Shown: piece by piece, positions 37,265-44,308 of the stretch
How positions within the stretch are numbered: the stretch's first letter is position 1
How the letters are laid out: every line of letters starts with the position of its first letter
DNA from: Phycisphaeraceae bacterium
GTDB lineage: Bacteria; Planctomycetota; Phycisphaerae; Phycisphaerales; Zrk34
Direction of reading: 5' to 3'
Assembly (NCBI GenBank): GCA_028284925.1
Contig: JANQQT010000274.1
Location: forward strand, 1-44,308
DNA length: 44,308 bases
Translations under genes and position numbers: made by a program
The notes under the pieces: generated by a model
Told to the model about the DNA's origin: nothing
Databases searched by the model: none
Seen by the model: only the letters and a program-made list of their open reading frames with translations

Positions 37265-38241
37265 ATCGAATCGCCTCCATGCGATGTGTTCGATTCATCA
37301 GCTTGGGTAGTAGAGATGTTCAGCGCTTCGGGTTCATCATCAATATCCATCGGCGCTGGGCCGCTCTTGGCCGTAGCGGAATTGGCGGTACCGTCCGGCT
37401 TGGCGATTCCCAAAGCGTCCAGGGCATCGCGTTCGATGATATTCCTAAGCCGCTCGCGCGGTACACCCGGTAGTGTCGTACCCTGCGCAAAACGGTGAAT
37501 GGAGTAAATAGTTTCGATCGCGACATCGGGGGTACACATGGGAAAACCGGAACCAAAGAGCAGCTTATCCGTAATCTCACACTGATACGCCAAGACAAGC
37601 GTGTTATACAACTGCCACGGGCGATTGACCAGCCCGCCAAGATTGGCAAAAACATGAGCGTGTTTATCGACGAGATTAAGCGTCTGGTCGACAAACGGGT
37701 GTCCACAATTACTCAGCATCAGTCGCAGGTTCGGAAAAGTCCGTGCGACGGGATCCAGAAGGACGGGCTGAGCGTATTCCAGCCGCACTTCACGTGGATT
37801 AAACGCCCCGTGCTGGATGATGAGCGGCATCCGCTCCGTCTCACAGTACTCATAAATTCGCATGGCAGCCGAGTGTTCGGGGTGGAATCCCTGCTCAGCC
37901 GGGCTGATTACCACGCCGCACAACCCCAGGTTTCGTACTTCCTTAAGCTGGTCAAAAGCACCCTCCTCCATCGGATCCAGCCCGGCAAAACCGATCAGCT
38001 TGTTTCGGTTAGATGCGACATAATTGGAAATCAGGCTGGTGGGCACGCCCGCGGAGAGCAGATTGCTGCGGTAACCCAGAACCAGCGCATAATCAATGGG
38101 ATCGACAGCCTGCTCATGCATCAGCGGTGTAGCATCAAGCAATTCGGAGGGCCCCGCAGCACGATCACGGAGATAACCCCCGATGTGTGGCCCCATCTGG
38201 TCGAGATTTTGCCAGAGGTAAGTCTGGGTGTCTACGATCAT
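37261..38241 (-). CDS. Amidohydrolase-fold (amidohydrolase 2) protein with degenerate metal site
   Basis: TIM-barrel protein of the amidohydrolase-2 (PF04909-like) family, 326 residues. The fold is clear from the spacing of IGFAGLDP, GLCGVVISP, MPLIIQHGAF, RLMLSNCGHPFVD and KLLFGSGFP. However the N-terminal HxH is replaced (MIVDTQTYLW instead of DxHxH), and the metal-ligand Asp of the usual FGTDYP/FGSDYP is Gly (FGSGFP); only the two central His remain. It may therefore be catalytically inactive, or have a different chemistry. The last about 45 residues form an acidic, low-complexity tail. It is coupled to the downstream lipoprotein (4-nt overlap) and lies 44 nt after the O-antigen-ligase-like gene. 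Confidence 0.85.
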   Translation of the reverse strand: MIVDTQTYLWQNLDQMGPHIGGYLRDRAAGPSELLDATPLMHEQAVDPIDYALVLGYRSNLLSAGVPTSLISNYVASNRNKLIGFAGLDPMEEGAFDQLKEVRNLGLCGVVISPAEQGFHPEHSAAMRIYEYCETERMPLIIQHGAFNPREVRLEYAQPVLLDPVARTFPNLRLMLSNCGHPFVDQTLNLVDKHAHVFANLGGLVNRPWQLYNTLVLAYQCEITDKLLFGSGFPMCTPDVAIETIYSIHRFAQGTTLPGVPRERLRNIIERDALDALGIAKPDGTANSATAKSGPAPMDIDDEPEALNISTTQADESNTSHGGDSI

Positions 38242-38285
38242 GCCACCATCCTACCCAATTGCCTTTCTTCTTCAAGGGCTGGGAT

Positions 38286-40964
38286 TCAGGGAGACGGCTC
38301 GGGTGCGGACCGTTTGCTGCCCTCGCCATTCGTCGATTTGTCGGATTTTGGCTCTGAAACCGTCTTTTTGGGGGATTTGATGGTCTGGATGCGTTTGGCA
38401 ATCAGGTTCATCTCGCTCTCGGAGATCGTGCCCTGCGGATCGAGGTAATGCATGGCATTCAGCTTCTTGAGGCGGTCAAACCAGGCGTTCGCCTTATCGT
38501 AATTGCCCGCACCCAGGGCAACATCGATGGCTAGACGAAGACTGGTCAGTTGCTTCGGGTTGGTCTCCAAAAGCTGTTCAGCGACCTCAACGGCCCCCTC
38601 AGCCCACCTACGTCGCCCCACATATCGCGCGCCGGCACGCCGCAAACCTATATCCGCCTTGAGCAGCGCGCCTCGACGCAACGTGCTCTGCTGCCGAACG
38701 CTCACCAACACACCCACTCCCCGAATGATGGCAACCTCCGCCTCATCACGTTGTTCTCGGGCGGCATCCTTACGTCCGGCGGCAAGCTCAGCCTGGGCCA
38801 AACGATAGTGGGCAAGCGCCCCGCGATGATAAACCTGGGCCATATACGTCGCGATCATCAGATCACTGGGCATGACATCGCTTGCTCTGCCTAACTCCGC
38901 CAGAGCCGCACGTAACTGTCCCCCGGTAATTCGCGTTCTGGCGTCCTGCTTGTCCACCACGCGAATCGCCGATTCGGCACGTTCAAGGCGATTCTGGTGG
39001 GCGAATACGGGAACAGTCTGCCAGACCACCATCATGATCAACACGATAACCGTGAGCAGAAGACTGGTGACGTTCATAATGTCGTCGCGATAGGGGTCTG
39101 TTTTCTCGTCCGCATGATCAACGGTTGAACGGACTCGACTCAAACCAACGCCTGCGGCTAAACCAAGAGTGGCAAACAACAAAGGCGCTGACATCACGTT
39201 GCTCATACTCATCTCGATCTGACTGTGAAGGACCATTGCCACCGCAGCCACGAATAGCCCCAGAACCATCCGACCGTCATTCAGTTGAACCATCCTCGGC
39301 AAATACGCTATCGCGCCGATGACAGCTAGCCAGCCAACCCACCACGCGCCAAGGCCCATCGAGATAACTGCAGGAAGGGCAACACCCAACACCAAAAGGA
39401 CATTGGAAATCATCCGGTCCCTCACAGATAACGTACGCGATGCGTCCTCGTCCGACTTGCGCCCCAATCCATTGCGCCGAATATGCAAACCCAAACCGAC
39501 CAGTAGCACACAAATCAAGACCAGGCCAACCACCGCCCCTCCCCCCCCGAATGTGCCCCCGGAAATTCCCCCGGAATCCACCTCGGACGTTACCCCGTCC
39601 CCGGACATCGCACCAAACGCCATCAGATATACCGTTAAGAACACAGGTGTCGTTACCAACAACGCAAAGATGAGTCGCCGATACCCCCCTACCACTGGTT
39701 GGGCATCGATTGATTCTTCATCAGCCTCATCCCGATCCTCTTTCCCACACCCATACAGGATCATGCGACCCGAAAGATAAACCATCATCAAAATTAACCC
39801 CGTCCAGAGACTCCCACCTAGCCCTAATGTGGAAACGAAAAACACAAAAATGTTGTGCGGATCCGTCACATCCTCAGGGCTAATCTCGGGCTTGGTCGCT
39901 CTGTAAACCTCAGGGAAACGTCCCGGTCCAATCCCGGCGATCGGATCTTCCTGCAATCCATGCATAGCCCCCTGCCAATAGTGCCAACGAAACAGCATCG
40001 ACCTTTCACCCTCCGCCGTCTCAGGGGCGCCCGCCAATCCGCGCGCCATCACTCCAAAAACGCCGGCACTGACAATCACAACACCAATTGCACCCCATGA
40101 TGGCGCCCGCCCCTTCCATAGGGATCGAATCCACCACCAACCACCAATCGCCCCACACGCCACCATCATGGCCACCCATCCTCCTTTTGAATAGGTCATC
40201 CCCATAATGAGCAACCCGAAACACACAATGAGCATCAGTCCCCATGCAATCCCGCATCTTTTGTTTCGTCTCAATAACCCTTCCGCAATCCCCGCCGAAA
40301 TCAGTGTCAACACCATCATCACCGTGGCCATCACGTTGGAAAGCCCGACGCTACCGACCACCTCACGCTGATCCAGCCTTTCGCGAAACTTGACGTAACC
40401 GGGTGAAGATTCCGTCCACCCTCGTGCTTTCAGAAAAGCCTCTTTCTCCTGTTCGTGGAGGGCGATGGTTTCTCCATGCAGGCTGAACTGATAGAGCGCA
40501 TCGACGCCCACCGCCACCAGCAAACCCACCAGTGCACACATCATCAATCGTCGCCAAACTTCGACCTGGCACAAATGCATCACCGCTAGCGACAGCGCGA
40601 TCCATGCCGCCCAATCGGCACCGAGAATCAGGCTCTCGTAATCCGACAACCCGTGGTTCATGGCAAACCCGAATCCCGCGACCCAAATCAAGACCGCCCA
40701 CCACATCACCCTTTGCCCTGATAACCATGCATGGCCAATCGCCAGCACCAGCGCCAGCACGCAACCCAGATCAGTAATCGCAATACCACGCGGCCCCATC
40801 GCTGCATCTCCCTCGCCAAGCCCAACGGTCGCTGAATCAAAATAAATCTGATACCGAAACCGGACCAGACACCGTAACATCATCACCACCAACACCAACG
40901 CAAGGGCCGTCCAACCCATCCCTGATGTGATGCGTTGTCTCAATTCCGTTGAACCCCTACTCAT
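38286..40964 (-). CDS. O-antigen ligase/polymerase-like multi-pass membrane protein (Wzy_C type) with C-terminal repeat region
   Basis: Inner-membrane protein of 892 residues that resembles O-antigen ligase/polymerase (Wzy_C) proteins, which transfer or polymerise lipid-linked glycans on the periplasmic face. About a dozen hydrophobic segments span residues 15-690. The large loop characteristic of the family contains RWHYWQGAMHGLQEDPIAGIGPGRF followed by DPHNIFVFFVSTLGLGG. After the last helix (VIVLIMMVVWQTVPVF) the C-terminal about 200 residues are helical, TPR-like (LAELGRASDVMPSDLMIATYMA, EVAEQLLETNPKQLTSLRLAI) and end in a Lys/Ser-rich tail. The start overlaps the stop of the WecA/MraY-type gene by 4 nt, so the two are translationally coupled. 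Confidence 0.87.
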   Translation of the reverse strand: MSRGSTELRQRITSGMGWTALALVLVVMMLRCLVRFRYQIYFDSATVGLGEGDAAMGPRGIAITDLGCVLALVLAIGHAWLSGQRVMWWAVLIWVAGFGFAMNHGLSDYESLILGADWAAWIALSLAVMHLCQVEVWRRLMMCALVGLLVAVGVDALYQFSLHGETIALHEQEKEAFLKARGWTESSPGYVKFRERLDQREVVGSVGLSNVMATVMMVLTLISAGIAEGLLRRNKRCGIAWGLMLIVCFGLLIMGMTYSKGGWVAMMVACGAIGGWWWIRSLWKGRAPSWGAIGVVIVSAGVFGVMARGLAGAPETAEGERSMLFRWHYWQGAMHGLQEDPIAGIGPGRFPEVYRATKPEISPEDVTDPHNIFVFFVSTLGLGGSLWTGLILMMVYLSGRMILYGCGKEDRDEADEESIDAQPVVGGYRRLIFALLVTTPVFLTVYLMAFGAMSGDGVTSEVDSGGISGGTFGGGGAVVGLVLICVLLVGLGLHIRRNGLGRKSDEDASRTLSVRDRMISNVLLVLGVALPAVISMGLGAWWVGWLAVIGAIAYLPRMVQLNDGRMVLGLFVAAVAMVLHSQIEMSMSNVMSAPLLFATLGLAAGVGLSRVRSTVDHADEKTDPYRDDIMNVTSLLLTVIVLIMMVVWQTVPVFAHQNRLERAESAIRVVDKQDARTRITGGQLRAALAELGRASDVMPSDLMIATYMAQVYHRGALAHYRLAQAELAAGRKDAAREQRDEAEVAIIRGVGVLVSVRQQSTLRRGALLKADIGLRRAGARYVGRRRWAEGAVEVAEQLLETNPKQLTSLRLAIDVALGAGNYDKANAWFDRLKKLNAMHYLDPQGTISESEMNLIAKRIQTIKSPKKTVSEPKSDKSTNGEGSKRSAPEPSP

Positions 40965-42067
40965 GATTCACCCGCACTTCCACCCGCTCGCTCATAGAGG
41001 GCCAGTACCAGCAAAACGGCCGCGGTTTGCGCAGCGACGAGACACGCCTGCCAGGCACTCAGATAGCTCAACATCACTCCGCCCAATCCCGTAGCCATCG
41101 TACACGCCCAGATCACGCCTACCGCCGCCTGACGTGTCAAACCTTTATTGACCAGGCGATGCGAAAAGTGTTGCTGATCTCCTACAAACGGACTCTTCCC
41201 CTGCGCCAGCCGCAAACCCACAGCACTGACAAAGTCGTACAACGGAATCGCCAACACGACCACTGGCGTTAATACCCCCCACCAGCCAGCCACCGCAGAG
41301 CCGTTTCCCGCGGCGGGGTCGTAATACGTCACCCTTACCGAACAAAACGCGACAAACATCCCGATCACCAGGCTCCCGCCATCCCCCATGAAAATCGATG
41401 CGCGAGGAAAGTTGAACACCAGAAATCCCAGAACCGCCCCGATCATCAGTCCAAGCATCGACGCGATAAACCATTGCCCCGTCAACAGTGCCGCCGTCAT
41501 AAACAATCCCGCCGTGATCGCCGCCACACCACCACTCAATCCATCCATGTTATCCAGAAAATTAAATGCATTTGTAATGACAACCAACCACAACACGCTC
41601 ACGATGACACTCCCAGCCACGCCAAGAAACTCGAACAACCGCACATCCAGCATAAAAACCATGACAAGCGCAACACCCATCTGTACAGCCAATTTCACAC
41701 CCGGCCCTAAGTTGCGTCGATCATCCACCAACCCCATCACATGCAGTACAAGCAAACAAGTAATCAGACCGAACGCCATCGGTGTTCGCGATGCGATACC
41801 CGATAGATGTGGCTCAATGTCAGGAACCAAACCCGACCAAGTTTCGGAAGGCAATATCCATACCAAACCAAGCCCCGCCAACATGGGCACAACAATCCCT
41901 GCAAAAATCCCGATACCCCCGGTCGCGGGTACTGCTTCGACATGCCCTTTGTGACCACCAGGTTCATCCAGATGCCCAATCCGAACACTCACACGACGCA
42001 CCCACCAGGTCAACGGCAGGGCAACGCCAAACCCCATCGCAATCATCAGCAAACTAACCAGCACCAT
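40961..42067 (-). CDS. WecA/TagO/MraY-family undecaprenyl-phosphate sugar-1-phosphate transferase
   Basis: Polytopic membrane enzyme that transfers a sugar-1-phosphate from a UDP-sugar to undecaprenyl phosphate, the first step of O-antigen, capsule or teichoic-type glycan assembly. The 368 residues have about ten helices and the family's cytosolic-loop motifs: VDDRRNLGPG (Asp-Asp), FNFLDNMDGLSGG, FNFPRASIFMGDGGSLVIG and the His-rich DQQHFSHRL loop. The HxxHxxxH-like block and lack of the MraY pentapeptide-binding signature favour a WecA/TagO role over MraY. It is coupled to the Wzy_C-type gene downstream, a sensible glycan-assembly pair. ATG at 42067. Confidence 0.92.
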   Translation of the reverse strand: MVLVSLLMIAMGFGVALPLTWWVRRVSVRIGHLDEPGGHKGHVEAVPATGGIGIFAGIVVPMLAGLGLVWILPSETWSGLVPDIEPHLSGIASRTPMAFGLITCLLVLHVMGLVDDRRNLGPGVKLAVQMGVALVMVFMLDVRLFEFLGVAGSVIVSVLWLVVITNAFNFLDNMDGLSGGVAAITAGLFMTAALLTGQWFIASMLGLMIGAVLGFLVFNFPRASIFMGDGGSLVIGMFVAFCSVRVTYYDPAAGNGSAVAGWWGVLTPVVVLAIPLYDFVSAVGLRLAQGKSPFVGDQQHFSHRLVNKGLTRQAAVGVIWACTMATGLGGVMLSYLSAWQACLVAAQTAAVLLVLALYERAGGSAGES

Positions 42068-42122
42068 CGATAAGCCGCATCCTTATGTACACCAACACCG
42101 CAAACAGCACGCACAGTCCAAT

Positions 42123-42413
42123 TCAGACCTCTATATCCATCGCCATCAGTTGCGCATCCTCTTTGAGAGGCGTCGCCACAGACACATGATGCTCATCCTG
42201 GATATAGGCAGGCAACGCATCACGATCCGCTACCTCCACGATCAGGCCGTGCGTAAATCCATTCGCACGATCCGTGAAGTTCTCTCCAGCCACCACCGAA
42301 TCAATCGCAGCGACCTTACCTTTCATACCGTTTAGGGCGGCCATGTGTTCAGCCTTGCGCTCTTCACTCACGCCATCATTAAACTTAATCCAAACCATGT
42401 GGTAGACAGCCAT
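42123..42413 (-). CDS. Dabb-domain (stress-responsive alpha/beta-barrel) protein
   Basis: A 96-residue dimeric alpha-beta barrel protein. It begins MAVYHMVWIKFNDGVSEERK and shows the Dabb hallmarks: the N-terminal VYHMVWIKF strand, the GENFTDRANGFTHGLIVEV block and the YIQDEHHVSVATPL segment. Family members range from stress proteins to small cyclases and monooxygenases; no specific role can be assigned. I use the ATG at 42413 rather than an upstream one at 42491, since the extra residues have no counterpart in the family. It lies 55 nt upstream of the WecA-type gene, so it probably heads the five-gene minus-strand run. Confidence 0.9.
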   Translation of the reverse strand: MAVYHMVWIKFNDGVSEERKAEHMAALNGMKGKVAAIDSVVAGENFTDRANGFTHGLIVEVADRDALPAYIQDEHHVSVATPLKEDAQLMAMDIEV

Positions 42414-42490
42414 ATAACTACTCCAAATCCAGTTGCCACACCCCCCCTCCAAACGTTCCAAGAACGACAATTCCGTGTCTTTCCTTACCA

Positions 42491-42510
42491 ACGGTTGACA
42501 TTCACCGTTG
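42491..42510. promoter_or_regulatory. Inverted repeat overlapping a TTGACA box between divergent genes
   Basis: AACGGT (42491-42496) and ACCGTT (42505-42510) form a perfect 6-bp inverted repeat around an 8-nt centre; TTGACA (42496-42501) overlaps it. A -10 box at normal spacing is not evident (TATATC at 42524-42529 would need a 22-bp spacer), so this is only a candidate operator between the Dabb and nucleosidase genes. Confidence 0.3.
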
Positions 42511-42559
42511 TAGTGCCCATCCTATATCAAATCGCCTTTCAATTCTCGGCCGTGTCAAC

Positions 42560-43279
42560 ATGACCTCAAACCCACCCATTCTGATTACCGCGGCGATAAC
42601 TTCGGAAATAGCCCCGCTCGCTCGAAGCTTGAAGTTAAGGCGTCTGAACACACCAATACCGACCACGGACAATTCAATAACCCCCGTGATGTACCAACAC
42701 CCTTCCGATACGACTCAGCCCATGATCTGCGTCACCGGAATCGGTCAATCCAGAACGCGGACCATTCTCCGCCCTTTGATTGAAAGCCGTCACCCTCGCG
42801 CCGTCATCATCACCGGTTTCGCCGGCGCCGCCAATCCGAACTTTAAGATCGCCGATGTCATCACGCCCGCCATGGTGATCGACCAGACCGGCGGGCATAC
42901 GCTTCATGCCACGCTCGACCACCGCACGCGAGGTACCCTCGCCACGTGTGATCAACTCATCTCAACACCACACGACAAACTTCAGCTTTATCGACACGAT
43001 GCTATCGATGCAATTGATATGGAATCCGCTACCATCGCCCAACTCTGTGATGAATACGACATACCGTGGCTCTGCATTCGATCCATTTCCGATACGGCAG
43101 AACAGTCTTTGCCATCCTGGACCATGAACCTTACTCATTGGGATGGCACACCCAATATCACACGCGCTTCCCTGCACGCGCTTTCCAGGCCTCACCATAT
43201 CCCCACATTGGTACGCTTGGGCCGTGCGTCAAGACGATCCGCAAGCTCGCTTGCCAAAGCGGTCGCCAAAGTCCTATAA
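42560..43279 (+). CDS. MTA/SAH-nucleosidase-like phosphorylase-superfamily protein
   Basis: Protein of 239 residues in the purine nucleoside phosphorylase/MTA-SAH nucleosidase superfamily. The decisive block is AIDMESATIAQLCDEYDIPW followed by CIRSISDTA, the ribose-binding and purine-binding catalytic region; the N-terminal ILITAAITSEIAPL and VIITGFAGAANPNFKIADVI match the fold. It could hydrolyse 5'-methylthioadenosine or S-adenosylhomocysteine, but hopanoid-associated and futalosine-related relatives share these motifs, so the substrate is open. Its composition is C-rich (many Thr, His, Pro, Ile), opposite to + strand genes at the left of the window. ATG at 42560. Confidence 0.87.
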   Translation: MTSNPPILITAAITSEIAPLARSLKLRRLNTPIPTTDNSITPVMYQHPSDTTQPMICVTGIGQSRTRTILRPLIESRHPRAVIITGFAGAANPNFKIADVITPAMVIDQTGGHTLHATLDHRTRGTLATCDQLISTPHDKLQLYRHDAIDAIDMESATIAQLCDEYDIPWLCIRSISDTAEQSLPSWTMNLTHWDGTPNITRASLHALSRPHHIPTLVRLGRASRRSASSLAKAVAKVL

Positions 43280-43392
43280 TTTCGGCAGAAGAGAAAGTAG
43301 CAGTCACTTCTCACCGATATGAAAAACAGTGCTCTAGTCGCTGACAGGAAGAGAACAGAAACCCTTAGTTGAAAAGTTGGAGGGCGAAAAGA

Positions 43393-43908
43393 ATGTTGGA
43401 CCAACCCACAAGCGTGACACACGTGGATCAACGTGTGGCCAAGGATGTTTCCCAGGCGCTGGGGCGTATCCCTCAGGGACTTTTTGTCATGTCCGCCAGA
43501 CATGAGCAAGGCGCGCAGGGTGTCGTTGTCTCCTGGGTCCAACAGGTTTCCTTTAACCCACCTTTGGTCATGGTTGCCCTGCAAAAAGGACGCGCCATCG
43601 TCCCCCTCGTCCATGGATCCAAGTCATTTGCGCTGAATCAGGTCACCTCCGATGACAAACTCCTCCTCAAGACATTCACACGTTCGCAGGCCGCGGACGA
43701 CGATGCCTTCGAAGCCGTACGCACATTAAGACGCACGACTGGGTCGCCCATCCTCACCAAAGCACAGGCGTTTATGGATTGCGAACTCGTACGACACATT
43801 GATGTCGAAGGCGACCATGACCTGTACATCGGCAAGATCATCGAAGCCGGCGTGCTCAACGAAGGCGATGTCACGATTCGATTCCGCGATGATGGCCTAA
43901 AATACTGA
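43393..43908 (+). CDS. Flavin-reductase-like FMN-binding split-barrel protein
   Basis: A 171-residue protein of the flavin reductase-like/FMN-binding family (PF01613-like), which use FMN with NAD(P)H and often serve as reductase components or in redox-linked metabolism. It has the family blocks RIPQGLFVMSARHEQGAQGVV, SFNPPLVMVALQKGR, ALNQVTSDD and the C-terminal DHDLYIGKIIEAGVL. The ATG at 43393 is supported by GGAGGG 8 nt upstream; an in-frame start at 43369 adds 8 residues and is not supported. A strong terminator follows 28 nt after the stop, so this is the end of a transcript. Specific partners are not identified. Confidence 0.9.
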   Translation: MLDQPTSVTHVDQRVAKDVSQALGRIPQGLFVMSARHEQGAQGVVVSWVQQVSFNPPLVMVALQKGRAIVPLVHGSKSFALNQVTSDDKLLLKTFTRSQAADDDAFEAVRTLRRTTGSPILTKAQAFMDCELVRHIDVEGDHDLYIGKIIEAGVLNEGDVTIRFRDDGLKY

Positions 43909-43936
43909 GCATTACCCCAATACCAAACTTCTTCGG

Positions 43937-43968
43937 AAGGGCGAGACTAAAATGGTCTCGCCCTTTTT
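43937..43968 (+). terminator. Strong intrinsic terminator after the flavin-reductase-like gene
   Basis: GGGCGAGAC (43939-43947) pairs perfectly with GTCTCGCCC (43955-43963) across a 7-nt loop, extended by AA/TT, and is followed by T5 (43964-43968). Confidence 0.92.
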
Positions 43969-44014
43969 ATTTGACAAACCATCTTCCCAGCACACCTACA
44001 CTAATACGCCCAAC

Positions 44015-44308
44015 ATGACACAACGCTACAAAGTCACAATCGCATACGATGGAACAGATTTTCACGGCTGGCAGGCGCAGGAACCACCGGATCGTGAACC
44101 CCTGCGCACCGTCCAGGGCACGATCGAAGATGCACTCTTACGCACCATCAAACAACCGGCCAGGGTTCGCGGCGCCTCGCGCACGGACACCGGCGTTCAC
44201 GCACTCGGGCAAGTCGCCCACTTCGACGCCGACACACCCATCCCCCTCCATCGCCTGCCGTCCGCCATCAACAGTCGACTACCGGACGACATAGAGATTC
44301 GGGATATT
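44015..44308 (+). CDS. truA: tRNA pseudouridine(38-40) synthase TruA (3' end beyond window)
   Basis: First 98 residues of TruA, which isomerises uridines 38-40 in the anticodon arm of tRNAs. The N-terminal MTQRYKVTIAYDGTDFHGWQ matches the family. The catalytic Asp58 lies in the signature SRTDTGVHA and is followed by LGQVAHFD. The frame stays open to the end of the window, so the gene is cut off there. The ATG at 44015 fits the family start; no strong Shine-Dalgarno is seen. It lies 52 nt after the terminator stem end, so it starts a new transcript. Confidence 0.95.
   Translation, partial: MTQRYKVTIAYDGTDFHGWQAQEPPDREPLRTVQGTIEDALLRTIKQPARVRGASRTDTGVHALGQVAHFDADTPIPLHRLPSAINSRLPDDIEIRDI

Noticed and set aside
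43971-44002. TTGACA followed by TACACT as a truA promoter
   Set aside because: Perfect -35 but a 20-bp spacer; too weak to call.

Overview
The window looks like chromosomal DNA of a planctomycete, most likely class Phycisphaerae (inference). Three very large or modular surface proteins carry planctomycete hallmarks: a PEP-CTERM LamG protein, and two giant proteins with the N-terminal planctomycetal [L/M]EPRxLLS-type motif (LEYLEGRLLLS and MEPRLLLS) followed by lamin-tail, LamG, CotH, Hydin-like and propeller modules. Housekeeping genes (polA, cysD/cysNC, DAHP synthase, truA) are interspersed. I found no tRNA or rRNA gene, CRISPR array, insertion sequence or prophage.

Layout. 1-773 (-): short-chain dehydrogenase running off the left edge. 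1032-9958 (+): a D-Ala-D-Ala carboxypeptidase, the PEP-CTERM LamG protein and the 1867-residue LamG/CotH/LTD/dockerin-like protein. 9978-21300 (-, one exception): a lone cytochrome oxidase subunit III, a DUF5060-type glycoside hydrolase, the sulfate-activation pair cysD-cysNC, (+) DAHP synthase, a 2-hydroxyacid dehydrogenase, a membrane-anchored HEAT-like protein and a MEMO-family protein. 21354-25992 (-): a self-contained unit of promoter, 1480-residue five-LTD/propeller protein and strong terminator. 26264-32581 (-): probable operon polA - GT4 glycosyltransferase - secreted helical protein. 32673-36552: peroxiredoxin (+), CBS-domain protein (-), then an Na+ symporter (NSS) with its translationally coupled 50-residue small subunit (+). 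36596-42413 (-): tightly packed run Dabb - WecA/MraY-type transferase - O-antigen-ligase-like protein - degenerate amidohydrolase - lipoprotein. 42560-44308 (+): MTA/SAH-nucleosidase-like protein, flavin-reductase-fold protein, terminator, and the start of truA.

Functional themes are cell-surface and polysaccharide biology (large secreted proteins, glycan hydrolase, GT4, WecA-Wzy pair, PBP4-type peptidase), sulfate activation and amino-acid uptake.

The strongest unusual signals are: (1) a reversal of GC skew across the window, G-rich on the + strand to about 33 kb and C-rich after about 37 kb regardless of gene direction, which suggests the window crosses the replication terminus; (2) an NSS symporter with a periplasmic insertion of about 190 residues that appears to contain an internal duplication, plus its small subunit; (3) an amidohydrolase-fold protein that has lost three of five metal ligands and is translationally coupled to a lipoprotein. 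Starts were adjusted where a Shine-Dalgarno sequence or family length favoured an internal codon.
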